DNA of 64,000 nt, from NCBI GenBank assembly GCA_963930655.1, contig OZ005619.1, positions 20,793,752 through 20,857,751 of the forward strand, in the 5' to 3' direction. A program made the translations under genes and the position numbers. Shown here piece by piece: positions 36,391 through 47,000 of the stretch (positions are counted from its first letter, which is position 1; each line of letters begins with the position of its first letter). Origin of the DNA: Myrica gale (Eukaryota; Streptophyta; Magnoliopsida; Fagales; Myricaceae). The notes beneath the pieces were generated by a model. It was given only the letters and a program-made list of their open reading frames with translations, was not told the DNA's origin and made no database searches.

Positions 36391-37227
36391 ATGCAACAAT
36401 TTCGAAGCTACTACAAGTCAGGAACATGCACAAGAAGAAATAGTTTCTCTCAAGGAGTTATCTCAACCGATACCATCGACCACATGTCATTCTTCAAGCC
36501 AAAATCAAAACCCGAGGACAAACAAGTTAAAGCCAAGAAACATAGCGAGTCAGAAAGGAGGCGTAGGATGCGAATCAATGGTCAATATGAAAGTCTTCGC
36601 AATATTCTCCCAAATTTAATCAAAGTAAGTAATACAGATTCCTAAAAGTAGTATTTGTGAGTTCACGAACTTGCTTTCATGAGTGTCGCGGAACATCTAA
36701 GAGAATGGAATTCCCTTCTTAACAACGAATCCAAACCATGTATGTATATATATTAGCCGTTGTATGGAAAATCGTCTAATTCAAATAAACAACAGGCGGA
36801 CAAGGCAACCGTGCTTGCAGAGACGGTCCGGCTAGTGAGGGAGCTGAAGACGACTGTTTCGGATTTGGAAGCAGTTTGCGGTGGTAGGACTAAGAATTGT
36901 GTGTTCCCGGGTGAGGCGGACAAGCTGAGTTTAGAACACTGTGACGACGACAAGGGTGGGGTACTACTGAAGGTCACGTTCAGCTGCGAGGATAGGCCTG
37001 GATTGATGTCAGAAGTGGCAAGGGAGGTGAGGTCAGTGAAAGGAAGGGTGGTGAAGTCCGAGATGGTGACAGTGGGTGGGAGGACCAAGAGTGTGTTGTG
37101 GGTGCAAGGGGTGGGTGGTGGAAATGGCGGGACTGTGAAGCTAAGGAGAGCTTTGGAAGTGGTCATAGAGAGGCCCATTTTGCAAGGGATCAACAAGATA
37201 CCACGGCTCAGCACTGGACGATTGTAA
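36391..37227 (+). CDS. bHLH transcription factor with ACT-like C-terminus, right copy
   Basis: Exons 36391-36624 and 36796-37227 encode 221 aa. The intron position and phase are the same as in the left copy. Basic region HSESERRRRMRIN keeps H51, E55 and R59. Helix 2 begins ADKATVLAETVRLV. The ACT-like part SCEDRPGLMSEVAREV is preserved. By eye it differs from the left copy by about 12 amino-acid substitutions and ends one residue earlier. No frameshift or stop appears, so both copies may make protein. The next gene downstream on the same strand is the right PRP copy, in the same order as in the left arm. Confidence 0.9.
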
Positions 37228-38162
37228 TGAATTTGCTCTAATGAAACTTTTACAAGAAGGATTCCACCGTAATGATGTGGAATCAGTCAGGACACTTGTA
37301 CAAATTACCGGATTCAGATTCCAGGAAATAATGATCGTTCAGAATGTAGATTTCATTAGGGAGTGATAATTGTGAAGGCATTCCATATATAAGGTTTCAC
37401 ATGGTTTTCCGTAATTACTTTTCTTGCTTTCCAGAATAGTAGAAGGTAGCTTACTTTGTGCATGAATTGTAGAGCTATATAAACATGATTCCCATGTGGT
37501 TGGTTAGAAAGCTGAAATGTAATAACGTCGCGCAAAGCTTTTATGATATTCGAAAGAAGGTGGCGATGCATCAAGACTATGAATGTTATAATTTGGTACT
37601 TAATTAATTCTTCATTTGAGATCATGTGCATACACACAGCTTGTGCTGCACAGAAAGAAACGTTTCGATAATCATTTAGTAATTGTTGTACAAACAGGAC
37701 GAAATGATCTTAATGGAAAGATGGGAGATCATAAGCATTTGATTGATAAAATTAAAAACTGAGGCATATTAAAAAAAACGAGACAAAGCAAAAGGGGTAT
37801 GTATAAACGAATATAAAAGCAACAGATGATGATTAATACGAAAATCAGGAGTATGTTTCAATAGGAAGTCATAGTCAAATTATCGGTTGAGCAAGTAAGC
37901 TACCAGCTTGTGAACCCCATTACGTATCTTTTAGGCTCCAAATTTGTTCAATTAACTAATTCGCATATTTCCACAAGACACAGCTATGTAGGTCTGATTT
38001 TCTATGGGTTTCGAGACTCCAAAGCTCTATATCTTTCTTGTTTGAAGTTTTGAACCTCCAATTCCTTGAGTTTGGAAGGTGAACTAACCTACCTATCTTC
38101 AAACATCCCACAACCATATTTCATCAAACTCGCATTAGCTCCAGATCGTAGACACTTGCATC
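37228..38162. other. Spacer between right bHLH and right PRP genes
   Basis: Mirror of 3655-4518, with about 90 bp near 37935-38005 that appears to be absent or changed in the left arm. Holds the PRP promoter. No additional gene. Confidence 0.45.
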
Positions 38163-38170
38163 TATAAATA
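38163..38170 (+). promoter_or_regulatory. TATA box of right PRP gene
   Basis: TATAAATA about 95 bp upstream of the chosen start codon (38266), at the same spacing as in the left copy. Confidence 0.7.
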
Positions 38171-38265
38171 CCACCGGTTACATGTTGTCTTCAATCAACA
38201 CCACTTGGGAAATACTACAAGTACTTAACGATCTCCCAAAACTTGCTTCTCCTCCTTCATCAACC

Positions 38266-38835
38266 ATGGCTTTTCCCAAGTGTTGTTTCCTTATGTCTAT
38301 GACCATGGTGTTGTTACTCTCGAGCACCGACATGAGCTTAGCAGTTCGTCACCTCCTGGATACACCAGCTACGGCTCCACCACCAGCGTTGACACTGCCT
38401 TCGATCCCATCTCTGCCCAAGGCCACATTGCCTCCACTGCCCTCCGTACCAGCGCTGCCTAAAACCACATTACCACCACTGCCTACCACGCCATTGCCAA
38501 CTCTGCCGACTCAACCTACCCTGCCCACATTGCCACCATCGCCAAGCACCCAAATCCCCTCTCAGCCGACACTGCCAACCGCCACACTGCCACCTTTGCC
38601 TACCAACCCATTGCCAACACTGCCAACTCAACCAGCTCTTCCAAAGCCTACCTTGCCGCCGTTGCCAAGCACCCAAGTCCCAACGTTGCCAACCATCCCC
38701 ACGGTTCCTAAGGTGACAATACCTCCACTGCCAGCTACTCCATTGCCAACCATACCAACCACAATCCCTTCAATCCCCACCATTCCAACGACATTCCCAA
38801 CAATTCCTTTCCTCTCCCCACCCCCATCAAAATGA
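38266..38835 (+). CDS. Secreted proline-rich protein (hydroxyproline-rich/PELPK-like), right copy
   Basis: Single exon, 189 aa. The start MAFPKCCFLMSMTMVLLL is chosen over the in-frame Met at 38182, because that lies only about 12 bp after the TATA box. The signal peptide ends near MSLA. The mature part is a series of LPPLPS and TLPTxPxLPKP repeats ending FLSPPPSK. Relative to the left copy one QP dipeptide is missing (TLPTQPTLPTLPPSP) and a few residues differ (for example a Leu here for Trp in the left copy). Likely an extracellular, cell-wall structural or regulatory protein. Function is inferred from composition only. Confidence 0.85.
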   Translation: MAFPKCCFLMSMTMVLLLSSTDMSLAVRHLLDTPATAPPPALTLPSIPSLPKATLPPLPSVPALPKTTLPPLPTTPLPTLPTQPTLPTLPPSPSTQIPSQPTLPTATLPPLPTNPLPTLPTQPALPKPTLPPLPSTQVPTLPTIPTVPKVTIPPLPATPLPTIPTTIPSIPTIPTTFPTIPFLSPPPSK

Positions 38836-38839
38836 AGCA

Positions 38840-40333
38840 CTAGTCCTTGACCCCTTGAGATGCTACATTTCCTTGTTGCTTCTAGCTTTATGTTGGGATG
38901 ATTCTTTGCACTAGAGTCTACTACTTGTATTGTTTTCGAATATGTTGGAACCTGTCTTGGTTCTATATCTTACAGTGTGCTTACAGGCCTGAGTGGTTCC
39001 ATTTCGAATTTCTTTTGTGTACTTAGAAAAAAAAATTCTTTGTGTAAGAGATCTTGATGTTTTATTCCTGTTACTATTCACTTTGGTTTATTTGAGAGTC
39101 ATGTAAGTGTGTTTCCTTTTCATTGTTATATATCGTGGCCTTACAGATTATTAGATATAAATATGCTTTCTTATTTAATATTGTATTATTCACCGATCGA
39201 GCTTCCCTTCGAATAAATTACATTTAGATCCTTACTTTCATGCCTTTAATCTAGTTTTTTTTTCTCTAACGCAATGTGTATATATATATATATATATTGA
39301 TAACGATACATCAAGGGGCCGGCCGGATCCAAAGTCCTGTTATACATCAATGTGTCAATGTGTATTTAATTGCTAGAGAATGATCAGAACGGGCATTTGT
39401 CTCTTCCTCCCTAGCTAAATTAATGTATAAATATATGAGTTCTTGTTATATGACGTGAAACTCGAATATATACCACACAAGCTCTATATTCATCCAAACC
39501 GAATCTCAGGCTTCGATATCCTTACAAATTAACGAAGATGAAACAAAAACATGCATGAAAGAAACTCCGCGATAAATAAAGAAGGTTATAAGTTTTTTTT
39601 TTAAATACTATAAACAATGATGAACTTAATTAAGCGCTTATATGCAGCAAATAAAAAAAAGGACTAGAAGTTTTTAACCATTATTCAATATTATTCTTAA
39701 ATTGGATTAAAACAAGCTATGAAATTAGTCACATCAATTTTAGGGTATGAGAGTTAGTGAAAAAAAATGAATAGAGAAATTATTTGAATGAATTTTTTAT
39801 ATTTATTATAGTGAAAATAAATAATTTGATGGAAGAGAAAGATATTATTTTATAATTATTTTTATTAAACAAAATTTAAAGCTACCGTGCATAAGTGCCA
39901 ATTAGGCTCATCACAATCAATCTCCGAGCAAAGAGAAATTTTTCAAAAACAGAAATATCACTTGCGCCCCCCTAAGAAAAAAATTATTAATCCTGATATA
40001 CCACTTGCACCCCAAAAAAAGAACTATTACCACCTAGATATACCTCTTGTTTTGTACGACATGATCTTTAGGCTGTAAGATTTTAGTATGCTCTTGACCA
40101 TGGGTGTCAAATTTGAAGGTACACAACGAAGCAATTTTTTTTCTCTTTATTTCATTTAATTTAGAGAATATGGAGCCTATAAGATCCAACAAATCCTTAT
40201 AGCCGTTGAGAAATATATTATTTACCTTCAAAAATACTTTAGTAACGCACAGATTAGACATGTCTACAAAAAAACAAATTGTATTTTAAAGGCGATATCT
40301 CTTATGTTAACATGTCTAAGTTTTTCACGCCGG
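38840..40333. other. Right-arm DNA downstream of PRP
   Basis: AT-rich mirror of 1171-2975, including the dispersed AT-rich repeat at about 39745-39880. Near 39996-40040 it contains a CCACTTGCACCCC...ACTATTACCACC segment that resembles the unit of the minisatellite at 41064. Confidence 0.5.
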
Positions 40334-40640
40334 CCAAGCATGGTGTGAGGTCGCGCGCCTACAAGTTTCTCCTTTCCGACAGTGCGTGGGTCGTCGGCGT
40401 ATGGTCTCTCCGCTAGCCTGTGTGTTTGCTGCTTGCGTTTGGTGGTTTTTTTTCTTATTTTTCGTTGTTGGTTGTGTTGGTCATGCTTGGCCAGTGTTTG
40501 TTGTTTTTTCTCTATTGTTTCCTGCTCCTCGGGGGATTTTTCGATCCGTTGTGAATATTTTCCGCCCTGTTGGGGCTTGCCACAACCTTAAAGAGTCACT
40601 TTGATGGCATGTTCCGCCTATTCACAAGTTGACACAACTA
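40334..40640 (+). mobile_element. Probable LINE-derived fragment at outer edge of right arm
   Basis: G/T-rich sequence with runs of TTGTTTGTTG type, unlike the AT-rich neighbourhood and similar in texture to the retroposon at 42691-43532. No target duplication or coding domain was identified. Assignment as TE is by texture and position. Confidence 0.35.
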
Positions 40641-41062
40641 CCTTACTATAGGCCAGAACAGCTGACTCAACTTGCTCTACCAAAGCCCGGAGTGCCAATG
40701 TCTACGAGTCCCCAGTTACCCCGCCGCCCCTACTGACGGGAAGTACATTCCCACGATTGCCTACCAATCCTCTGCCAGCACCAAGGCCTTACCCAACTCA
40801 GCCAAAGCCACATCTATCGAGCACCCAAATCTCGTCATTGCCAACGCTCCCTAAACCCACATTGCCACTGTGGCCTAATGCCCAGATACCTACACTGCCG
40901 ACTGAACCAACTCTGCCAAAGTTGACATCGCCCTCACTTCCAAGCCCCACTCTTGGCAAGCCCAACTTTACCAAACATGCATGCAGACCGCCTGAGGAAA
41001 CGAAAATCAAGATGGTTTCTTTTCTTAAGAAGACTCCGACGGGAAGCTTGGCAAGTATATAA
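40641..41062 (+). pseudogene. Fourth PRP-like copy, degraded
   Basis: Proline-rich repeats (LPTLPKPTLPLWP, IPTLPTEPTLPKL) resemble the two intact PRP genes. There is no signal peptide, a stop follows RRPY near 40735, and the frame changes at about 40735-40760. The last part (HACRPPEETKIKMVSF) is not proline-rich. It is closer to a diverged sibling than to the intact pair, and lies just outside the right arm. Confidence 0.65.
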
Positions 41063-41063
41063 A

Positions 41064-41356
41064 AAAAATTTCACCTCCAAAAACAGATATCCCACTTGCA
41101 CCTACCAGAAAACAATTACTACCACCAAAAACAGAGATTTCCCACCCGTTGTCCCCCAATACAATTTCTACCCCAAAAACAGATTTTCCACCGGTCGTCC
41201 CCCCAAAACAATTTCTACCCCAAAAACAGATTTCCCACCCGTGCTCCCCCCAAAACAATTTCTACCCCAAAAACATTTCCCACCCGTCGTCCCTCCAAAA
41301 CAATTTCTACCCCCAAAAACAGAATTCACACCCGTGCTCCCCCCAAAACAATTTCA
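41064..41356. repeat. Minisatellite, ~47-bp unit, about six copies
   Basis: The unit runs CAATTTCTACCCCAAAAAC then AGATTTCCCACCCGTSSTCC and CCCCAAAA. Lengths of four clear units are 47, 47, 45 and 48 bp. The first two units are more diverged. Unit length is not a multiple of three, so the open frames across it are incidental. Confidence 0.85.
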
Positions 41357-41684
41357 GATTTTGCGGCCTTAACGAAAGAATTTCCACACCCATCACTCTA
41401 TTTCTCCAATGTTTTCCCAAAATTTAACCCAATGCGGTTCCCTTCAATCCCCTCCACTCCATAAGAATTGGCAGCCATTAGTTACCTATCCCGGCCCCCA
41501 GTCGAATTAAACTAGTGCCGCTACATGCTGTGGTACTTCTGTTTTTACTTATACTATAAATAAATGGAACTTGGATGGAGGCATTTATCTCTTTCGGATT
41601 ATGAACTTCTTTAATTTCCTTCCGAATTGCATGATTCAATTTAGAAAGAGTCATGCCAATACTGATCACTTGACCTCGATCGAC

Positions 41685-41692
41685 TATAAATA
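41685..41692 (+). promoter_or_regulatory. TATA box of RALF-like remnant
   Basis: TATAAATA about 85 bp upstream of the ATG at 41776, suggesting that the promoter of this remnant is still intact. Confidence 0.55.
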
Positions 41693-41775
41693 AACCACCA
41701 TGGACTACCACTACTCACAAGTTGTAACTAAGCTCAATACAGATCGGGGGAGGAAGATAAACCGAAAAACTTAGC

Positions 41776-42030
41776 ATGGAACTCACCGTAAAAAGGGTTA
41801 CGTCACTAGCGTTCCTTGAAATGTTTGTGGCTCTAGCTGATCCGCGTGCAAGGCCTTTCCGAGCTACGGCTACTGCTACTGCTACTGCTTTACTCGAGAG
41901 CAACGGCGCTACCAACGTCTCTAGCTGCGATCTCGATGGCAGCATGGCCAAGTGTCTTATCGACGTTATTGTGGATGAGGACCAAGATTGGGAGTTTATG
42001 ACGGGTTTAGGAATAAGCAGAATGCTCGCT
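41776..42030 (+). pseudogene. RALF-like peptide precursor truncated in the prodomain
   Basis: The reading starts MELTVKRVTSLAFLEMFVAL (leader-like) and contains CDLDGSMAKCLID and EFMTGLGISRMLA. These resemble the RALF precursor segment CDGSIAECL...EEEFxMDSEISRRILA that precedes the mature peptide. The sequence then passes directly into the second copy of the 0.6-kb direct repeat (42031), so the mature peptide with its four cysteines is missing. The RRIL processing site is degenerate (SRML). It is a chimeric remnant. If transcribed it would give a leader/prodomain followed by unrelated residues. Confidence 0.6.
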
Positions 42031-42650
42031 GGTGGACCTCATACTGTTTGTGCTGCTATCCTCATTTCCAAGTTTCAACGAGTCCAAAGTTCCTGTATCA
42101 AGCGGGTCCATTTGCCCTACAACAACAAAAGAGAACTCAGTCTCAAAACCAGCATTTGAACGCAGCACTCGCAAAAGGTAGAAATGATGAAAAGGCAAAA
42201 AGGAACGCTGCAGCACTATACTTTCTGAAAAGGCTGCTAGAATTCGAGTCAAGCTCTTCATGTAGTCAATTCTGGAATTAAACAAATTAAGAATCCCATG
42301 GCTCCCTTTGACAGAAGGTGCTGGCTTGGAAAGAACACCATATCCATAAATCCTCCGTCCACGGAGCTGACGATCAATGTGGCACGGGGCCTAGTCACAA
42401 ATCTTTGAGCTGCAGTCAGAAATCCTTGACGATCAGCTGGCTTTGTTGTACAATTGCTCACAACCCAATACAACTTTCGCTCAGCTGCGATCTCATTTTC
42501 AGTCCCATATATTTGTCAAGACGAAAACAGGCTTCTGCCTGAAAGCTCGTTGCTTGCTACTGTTTGTGACCTGTAGCTCTTGAACAAGAAACTACATCCA
42601 AGGAGAGAGAACTTTGAATCACTAATGGCATTATGAAGCACGAGTACGTC
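42031..42650. repeat. Direct repeat, right copy (pairs with 33767-34340)
   Basis: Same orientation as the left copy, about 8.26 kb away. Coding-like on minus (VVSNCTTKPADRQG, RFVTRPRATLIVSSVDGG). Contains the 44 bp missing from the other copy, including a splice-acceptor-like end before GCTGAGCGAAAG on minus. It interrupts the RALF remnant at its left edge. Confidence 0.9.
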
Positions 42651-42681
42651 TTCTTGGTTAAGTGGTTAGGGCTTGTTTCAG

Positions 42682-43541
42682 AAAGCAGGAGCAGGAGAGT
42701 TATAGAGAGAGAGCCTCTCTGCCCTCTCTCTAGAATATTTGCTCCTTTCTTCGCCTGAACCCTCTTTATTGGTTGGATAGTGTCCATTCCTCCCATTTTC
42801 TCCTCTTTTTTGGTCTCCTTCAGTGGCGGTTTTCAACTTCAGATTCCTGTGTTTCAGGCGGCAGTTGGTGGCTACGCAAAGGGGATAGTCTCTACAGCTT
42901 CAGGCGCCCGTTTCTGACTCATTTCAAGTGTCGTCGGCCAGCACGTGCACTCCCACACACGCGCGTGTGAGCCACGCACCACCCCTTTTGTGGATCTGCT
43001 TGGGTGCTTTTGTTTGTTCACTTGGGGCACCGTCTCCTGGCTATGTTTCGGCCGGCCAATTGCTTTTGTTTTAGTGTGTTGCTGTGTTTTTCTTGTGTTT
43101 GTGATGTTTATTTCTGCAAGATGTTATGGGAGGGTGCATGCGGTGACCACCGAGCCGGTGATGGTCACGGTGGTTATTCACCTGCTCCTTTGCCATTTTT
43201 TGTCATGGACCTTGTTGCCCATTTGTGCTGGTGTGGATTGTCTTTCGGGGTAGTAGAACACTGATTAGGAGACCATCTTTTTCGGTGGTGTTATTCAAGG
43301 GTCTTTGGACCCGTTTAGAATCTATGGTCCTTTGGGTTCGTTTTGTTTATGCCTTTATGGCCATATGGAATCCGGCCTTTATGGCCATTTGATGTATAGC
43401 CCTTAGGGCTTTAGTTAATGTTGTAATGGGTGTGCTACCCTTGTTATTTGTATTCGGCCTTATATGATTGTCTGTATTCAGCATTGTTGTATTTTTTCCT
43501 GTGAAATGAATTTCACGTTTGCTTCAAAAAAAAAAGCAGGA
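42682..43541 (+). mobile_element. Polyadenylated retroposon (~0.84 kb)
   Basis: AAAGCAGGA occurs at 42682-42690 and again at 43533-43541 directly after an A-run, giving a target-site duplication of at least 9 bp. The interior (42691-43532) is G/T-rich near its 3' part with short repeated phrases (CCTTTATGGCCAT twice) and no recognisable domain. Probably a LINE-derived or SINE-like insertion in plus orientation, placed just outside the direct repeat. Confidence 0.7.
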
Positions 43542-44081
43542 AGTCTCTGTATTCAGTGTAGGCTAGGGTTGATGCTGCAAAAAATCTCCTAAGAGGAGGC
43601 CTAATTGATAAAACCATGTTTCACTCACTCATAGTGGTGGAACCTGAATGCAATCGAAGGGGGTAAAATACTAAAGAAAAATGACAAAAAAATTACTAAG
43701 TAATGCAAAAAAAAATATATTAAAATATACTTATCGTACAATTAGTGATAATAAAAGGTGACAATTAAATACTACCCGACTGCATATTCTGAAAACCTTT
43801 TAAAATGATTTGGTTCGGAGCACAAAAGGTTCGTCCCTTCGTTCCGGCTTATTTCTCTTCTTTCAAGTTTCATGTCTCTACTGTACCACGCGCCAGCGCT
43901 TCATGGGTATCATAGTTGAAACCCAAGAATTAAGATTACAACAACCCACTCAACCAAGACTACGTACGAAGGATTCTAGAGAAGTAAAATCGTACCCCCA
44001 AGTGATCTTTCTTCGGTGATCGGACCATATCAATTTGCATTCTGTGGTTGATATAAGAAAAGGTCGTGAGAAACCACGAAA
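43542..44081. other. Intergenic, 3' flank of Era-like gene
   Basis: No gene recognised. The shifted reading of the last Era exon continues open on minus to about 43960, which is an artefact of the frameshift. Confidence 0.4.
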
Positions 44082-47000
44082 TCATAGTGCTTGAATTTGC
44101 CCTCCATAGCCATGGTACTTCAAAAGTCCATCTTGCCTCCAATTCTCTCACTTTCACTTCAACCTGTTCAGACACGGGTTGCCACAAGGTGAATAGTTTC
44201 CTAACCACCAGCAAAGTTGCTTGAAAATAATTCTGCCTTGTAGTTGACAATGGTGGCATAAAATGCATAACACCCCTCTGAGAATTAATCATACAAATTG
44301 GACACAAATATTTTAGTGGTTGCACCTCAAGATAGACTTTCTCCTGTAAAAAATCTTCAATGTCGAGCCGGGCAGCTGTTGCCAGTAGTTTCAGAGCCTT
44401 CCCTTCCTGTGGTGATTGAGATGCACAAAATCACATGAACATATCAGATGTGATGTGCACATAATCAATCGTTAATCAAGATGCAAAATGCACCAGCTGA
44501 TGCTAACGTTGAAGACAAACTAGGTACTCTCTTGTTTTTTCAAGGCTTCATCCCTTTTGTAATTTGTGCTTCAAACGTCTGAAAAGTTTGAAGACTATTA
44601 CATGTTCTGCAATATTTTTGGGATGGTATCTTTGCGTTAAACAAGGTCAAATTGATGGCCAAGTGTAAACCCAAAATTTTCCATACATACAACACATCTC
44701 AGAGTCCCCTTAATCCTAAAACAATGGAACAACAAATCTTTCAAGTGTCCACTATTTATGGAAGCAATACAAAAACAGTACGTTTTATTTCCCCCCACAA
44801 AACAAATAAAACATAAAAAGTAAAATAAAAAAGAATCACCGAGTAAATTTTAAAATTAATTAAAACTTACATACTTTACCAATGAGGATGATCTTCTGCG
44901 TATACTTTTCAACAACAATCTCGACTTGTATAAAATCTTTTGCAGTTGGTCTGGTTTTATAACTCACCACATTCACCTGGAAGGTCAAAATAAACGCACC
45001 TTTAAAAAGAAAAAAAAAGCTAGCATAGCTTTAAAAAATGTGAGAGAACTGAAACCAGCTGATTCCCGTTTTTTTTTTTGTTGGATTGGGAGGAACGAAA
45101 TGCCTCACAAGTAAATCATGAAGTTCTCAATTATGTACCTGGCATGCATAAGGAACTTCGTCACGGTATTTTGCATAAATATCTTTTCTCTAACCATTTC
45201 CGCTATAAAGAATCTTTCTGGGTGTTCACTAACAATATCCTGAGAATTCATAGGCAACAAAGTAAGCAATAGTATGCAACAAACAACTAACTTAAAACAT
45301 GAAAGCCCCCTAGTAATTGCAGGACCTTGTTCAAAGACGAAAGAAGTGGACGATTACACCTAAGAAAATGAATGAATCTTTCTGGGTATATGGGCTATGT
45401 AACCAAAAAGGGAACCATTCCTAATGGGAGAGACCTTCATGACACAATGTTACCTGGTGCAATAGGCTGGAAGATGCCTGTCTCACAACCAAGTCCCATT
45501 TCCATTGCTACATTTCCTTTTTTTTTTTTACGCCAGTTATTATGCCACAGCTCAAGCTGGTATAGAGCACGCACAACAAATGATCCTAAAATTTCCAACT
45601 AACTGAACAGAATGATCGATTACATTGACAGAGATATCATAATCTGTGCTAAATCTCTGCCCTTAATCCCAAATGATTGGTATCAGGCTATAATAGTGTT
45701 TGAAACAGTGATAAGACAATAGAAAATCCTCTCAACTCACAAGTGTTCAAACTAAGAAGAAAAGCACCCATAAAAACAAAAATCTACATGCCTTTGGATA
45801 ATAAGGTGGTGCAACTGGAAGTTTTGAAAGTATCCACTCCTTGATATCTTCCACTCCATGACCATATTTTGCACTCACTGGTATAATCTCATCTACATCT
45901 GTAAATTTGTCATACCACTGCAAGGAGCACGAAATTTAAGCTAGGACGAAGAATAATAGATTCTCGAATTGTAGTTATGCATGCCCAATAACATCAACCA
46001 ACGGGTTCTGACCCCCAGTTTCTTGGCAATTTCGCCTGGTTTTATCAGGTCTTTCTTATTCAAAACCAGCAAAGTCAGTGGCTTATCCTTGAGGCTTCCT
46101 ACATCTTCTTCCAACACTTCCATCAATCTAGAAAGGAAAAAAACTGAATTAGGGAAAAGATACATACTTCAACAAACAATTCTACAAACATAGAAGCCTA
46201 CTTTTTGGGGCACTTTACATGCATCAACAAGAACAACTACACAGTCTGCATTGACGGCAGCGCTTCGAACATTCTTCATCATCATCAAGTCTAACTTGTG
46301 CATTTTCTTCTCGATAACACCGGGTGTGTCATAAAGGATCATCTGCAAGCAAACTTCAGGTCATATGTATGAGGGCTACTAAGAAATGAAGCCCTAACAA
46401 GACTGATTGACATTCAACCTATATCTGAATTTCATTGGTCCAATTTTTCATGCATTCTCTATCCTCAAGAGTCATTAGAACATATTCTTCTAAGATGAAT
46501 GAAAGACATGCCAATGAAAACCATTCACTAAGACAATACAATTTTATGATATTTACTGCAAAATCTTCAGCTAATGCAACCAACCGTTGCTTGACTCACC
46601 TTTTGCGTAAACAACATATTTTATCGGAAAAAAGTTTCCACGGCAACTAGCCAATCAAATCCCAGTGCAAAGGGAAACTGAATGAAGAATAAATTTCAGG
46701 GCAACAATGCGATTGCTTAAAGGATTTGAGAACAATCAGATGAATAGACAGATCTACTAGTTTTGAGTCCCAATTTTCAGTCCTCCATAAAATACATTCC
46801 AAAGCAGAAACACTGACAGGGAAAACAGTGAAATGGACAGTCCAATCGCCTGACACTTTGATATTGAGCCACTGTATCTCTATTATTTTAGGCAAAAAAA
46901 AATGCTTTAACTTTGAACATGTGACTAAAATCAAACACTAGAGAATTAGGTATAATAAAGTCAAACCTGATACTGTGTGCCAGAGCAAATACCACGAATC

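Larger units (their letters stand above)
34690..40333. repeat. Right arm of large inverted duplication (bHLH + PRP segment)
   Basis: Inverted counterpart of 1171-7059, about 5.64 kb. The inner boundary (GCTCTTGGG at 34690) touches the PPR relic. The outer boundary (CACGCCGG ending at 40333) touches a G/T-rich sequence not found beside the left arm. Relative to the left arm it lacks about 320 bp near 39340-39350. Both genes remain open. Confidence 0.93.

Noticed and set aside
42650-42680. tRNA A-box-like phrase GGTTAAGTGGTTAGG
   Set aside because: No cloverleaf or B box follows. It lies at the edge of a retroposon insertion.
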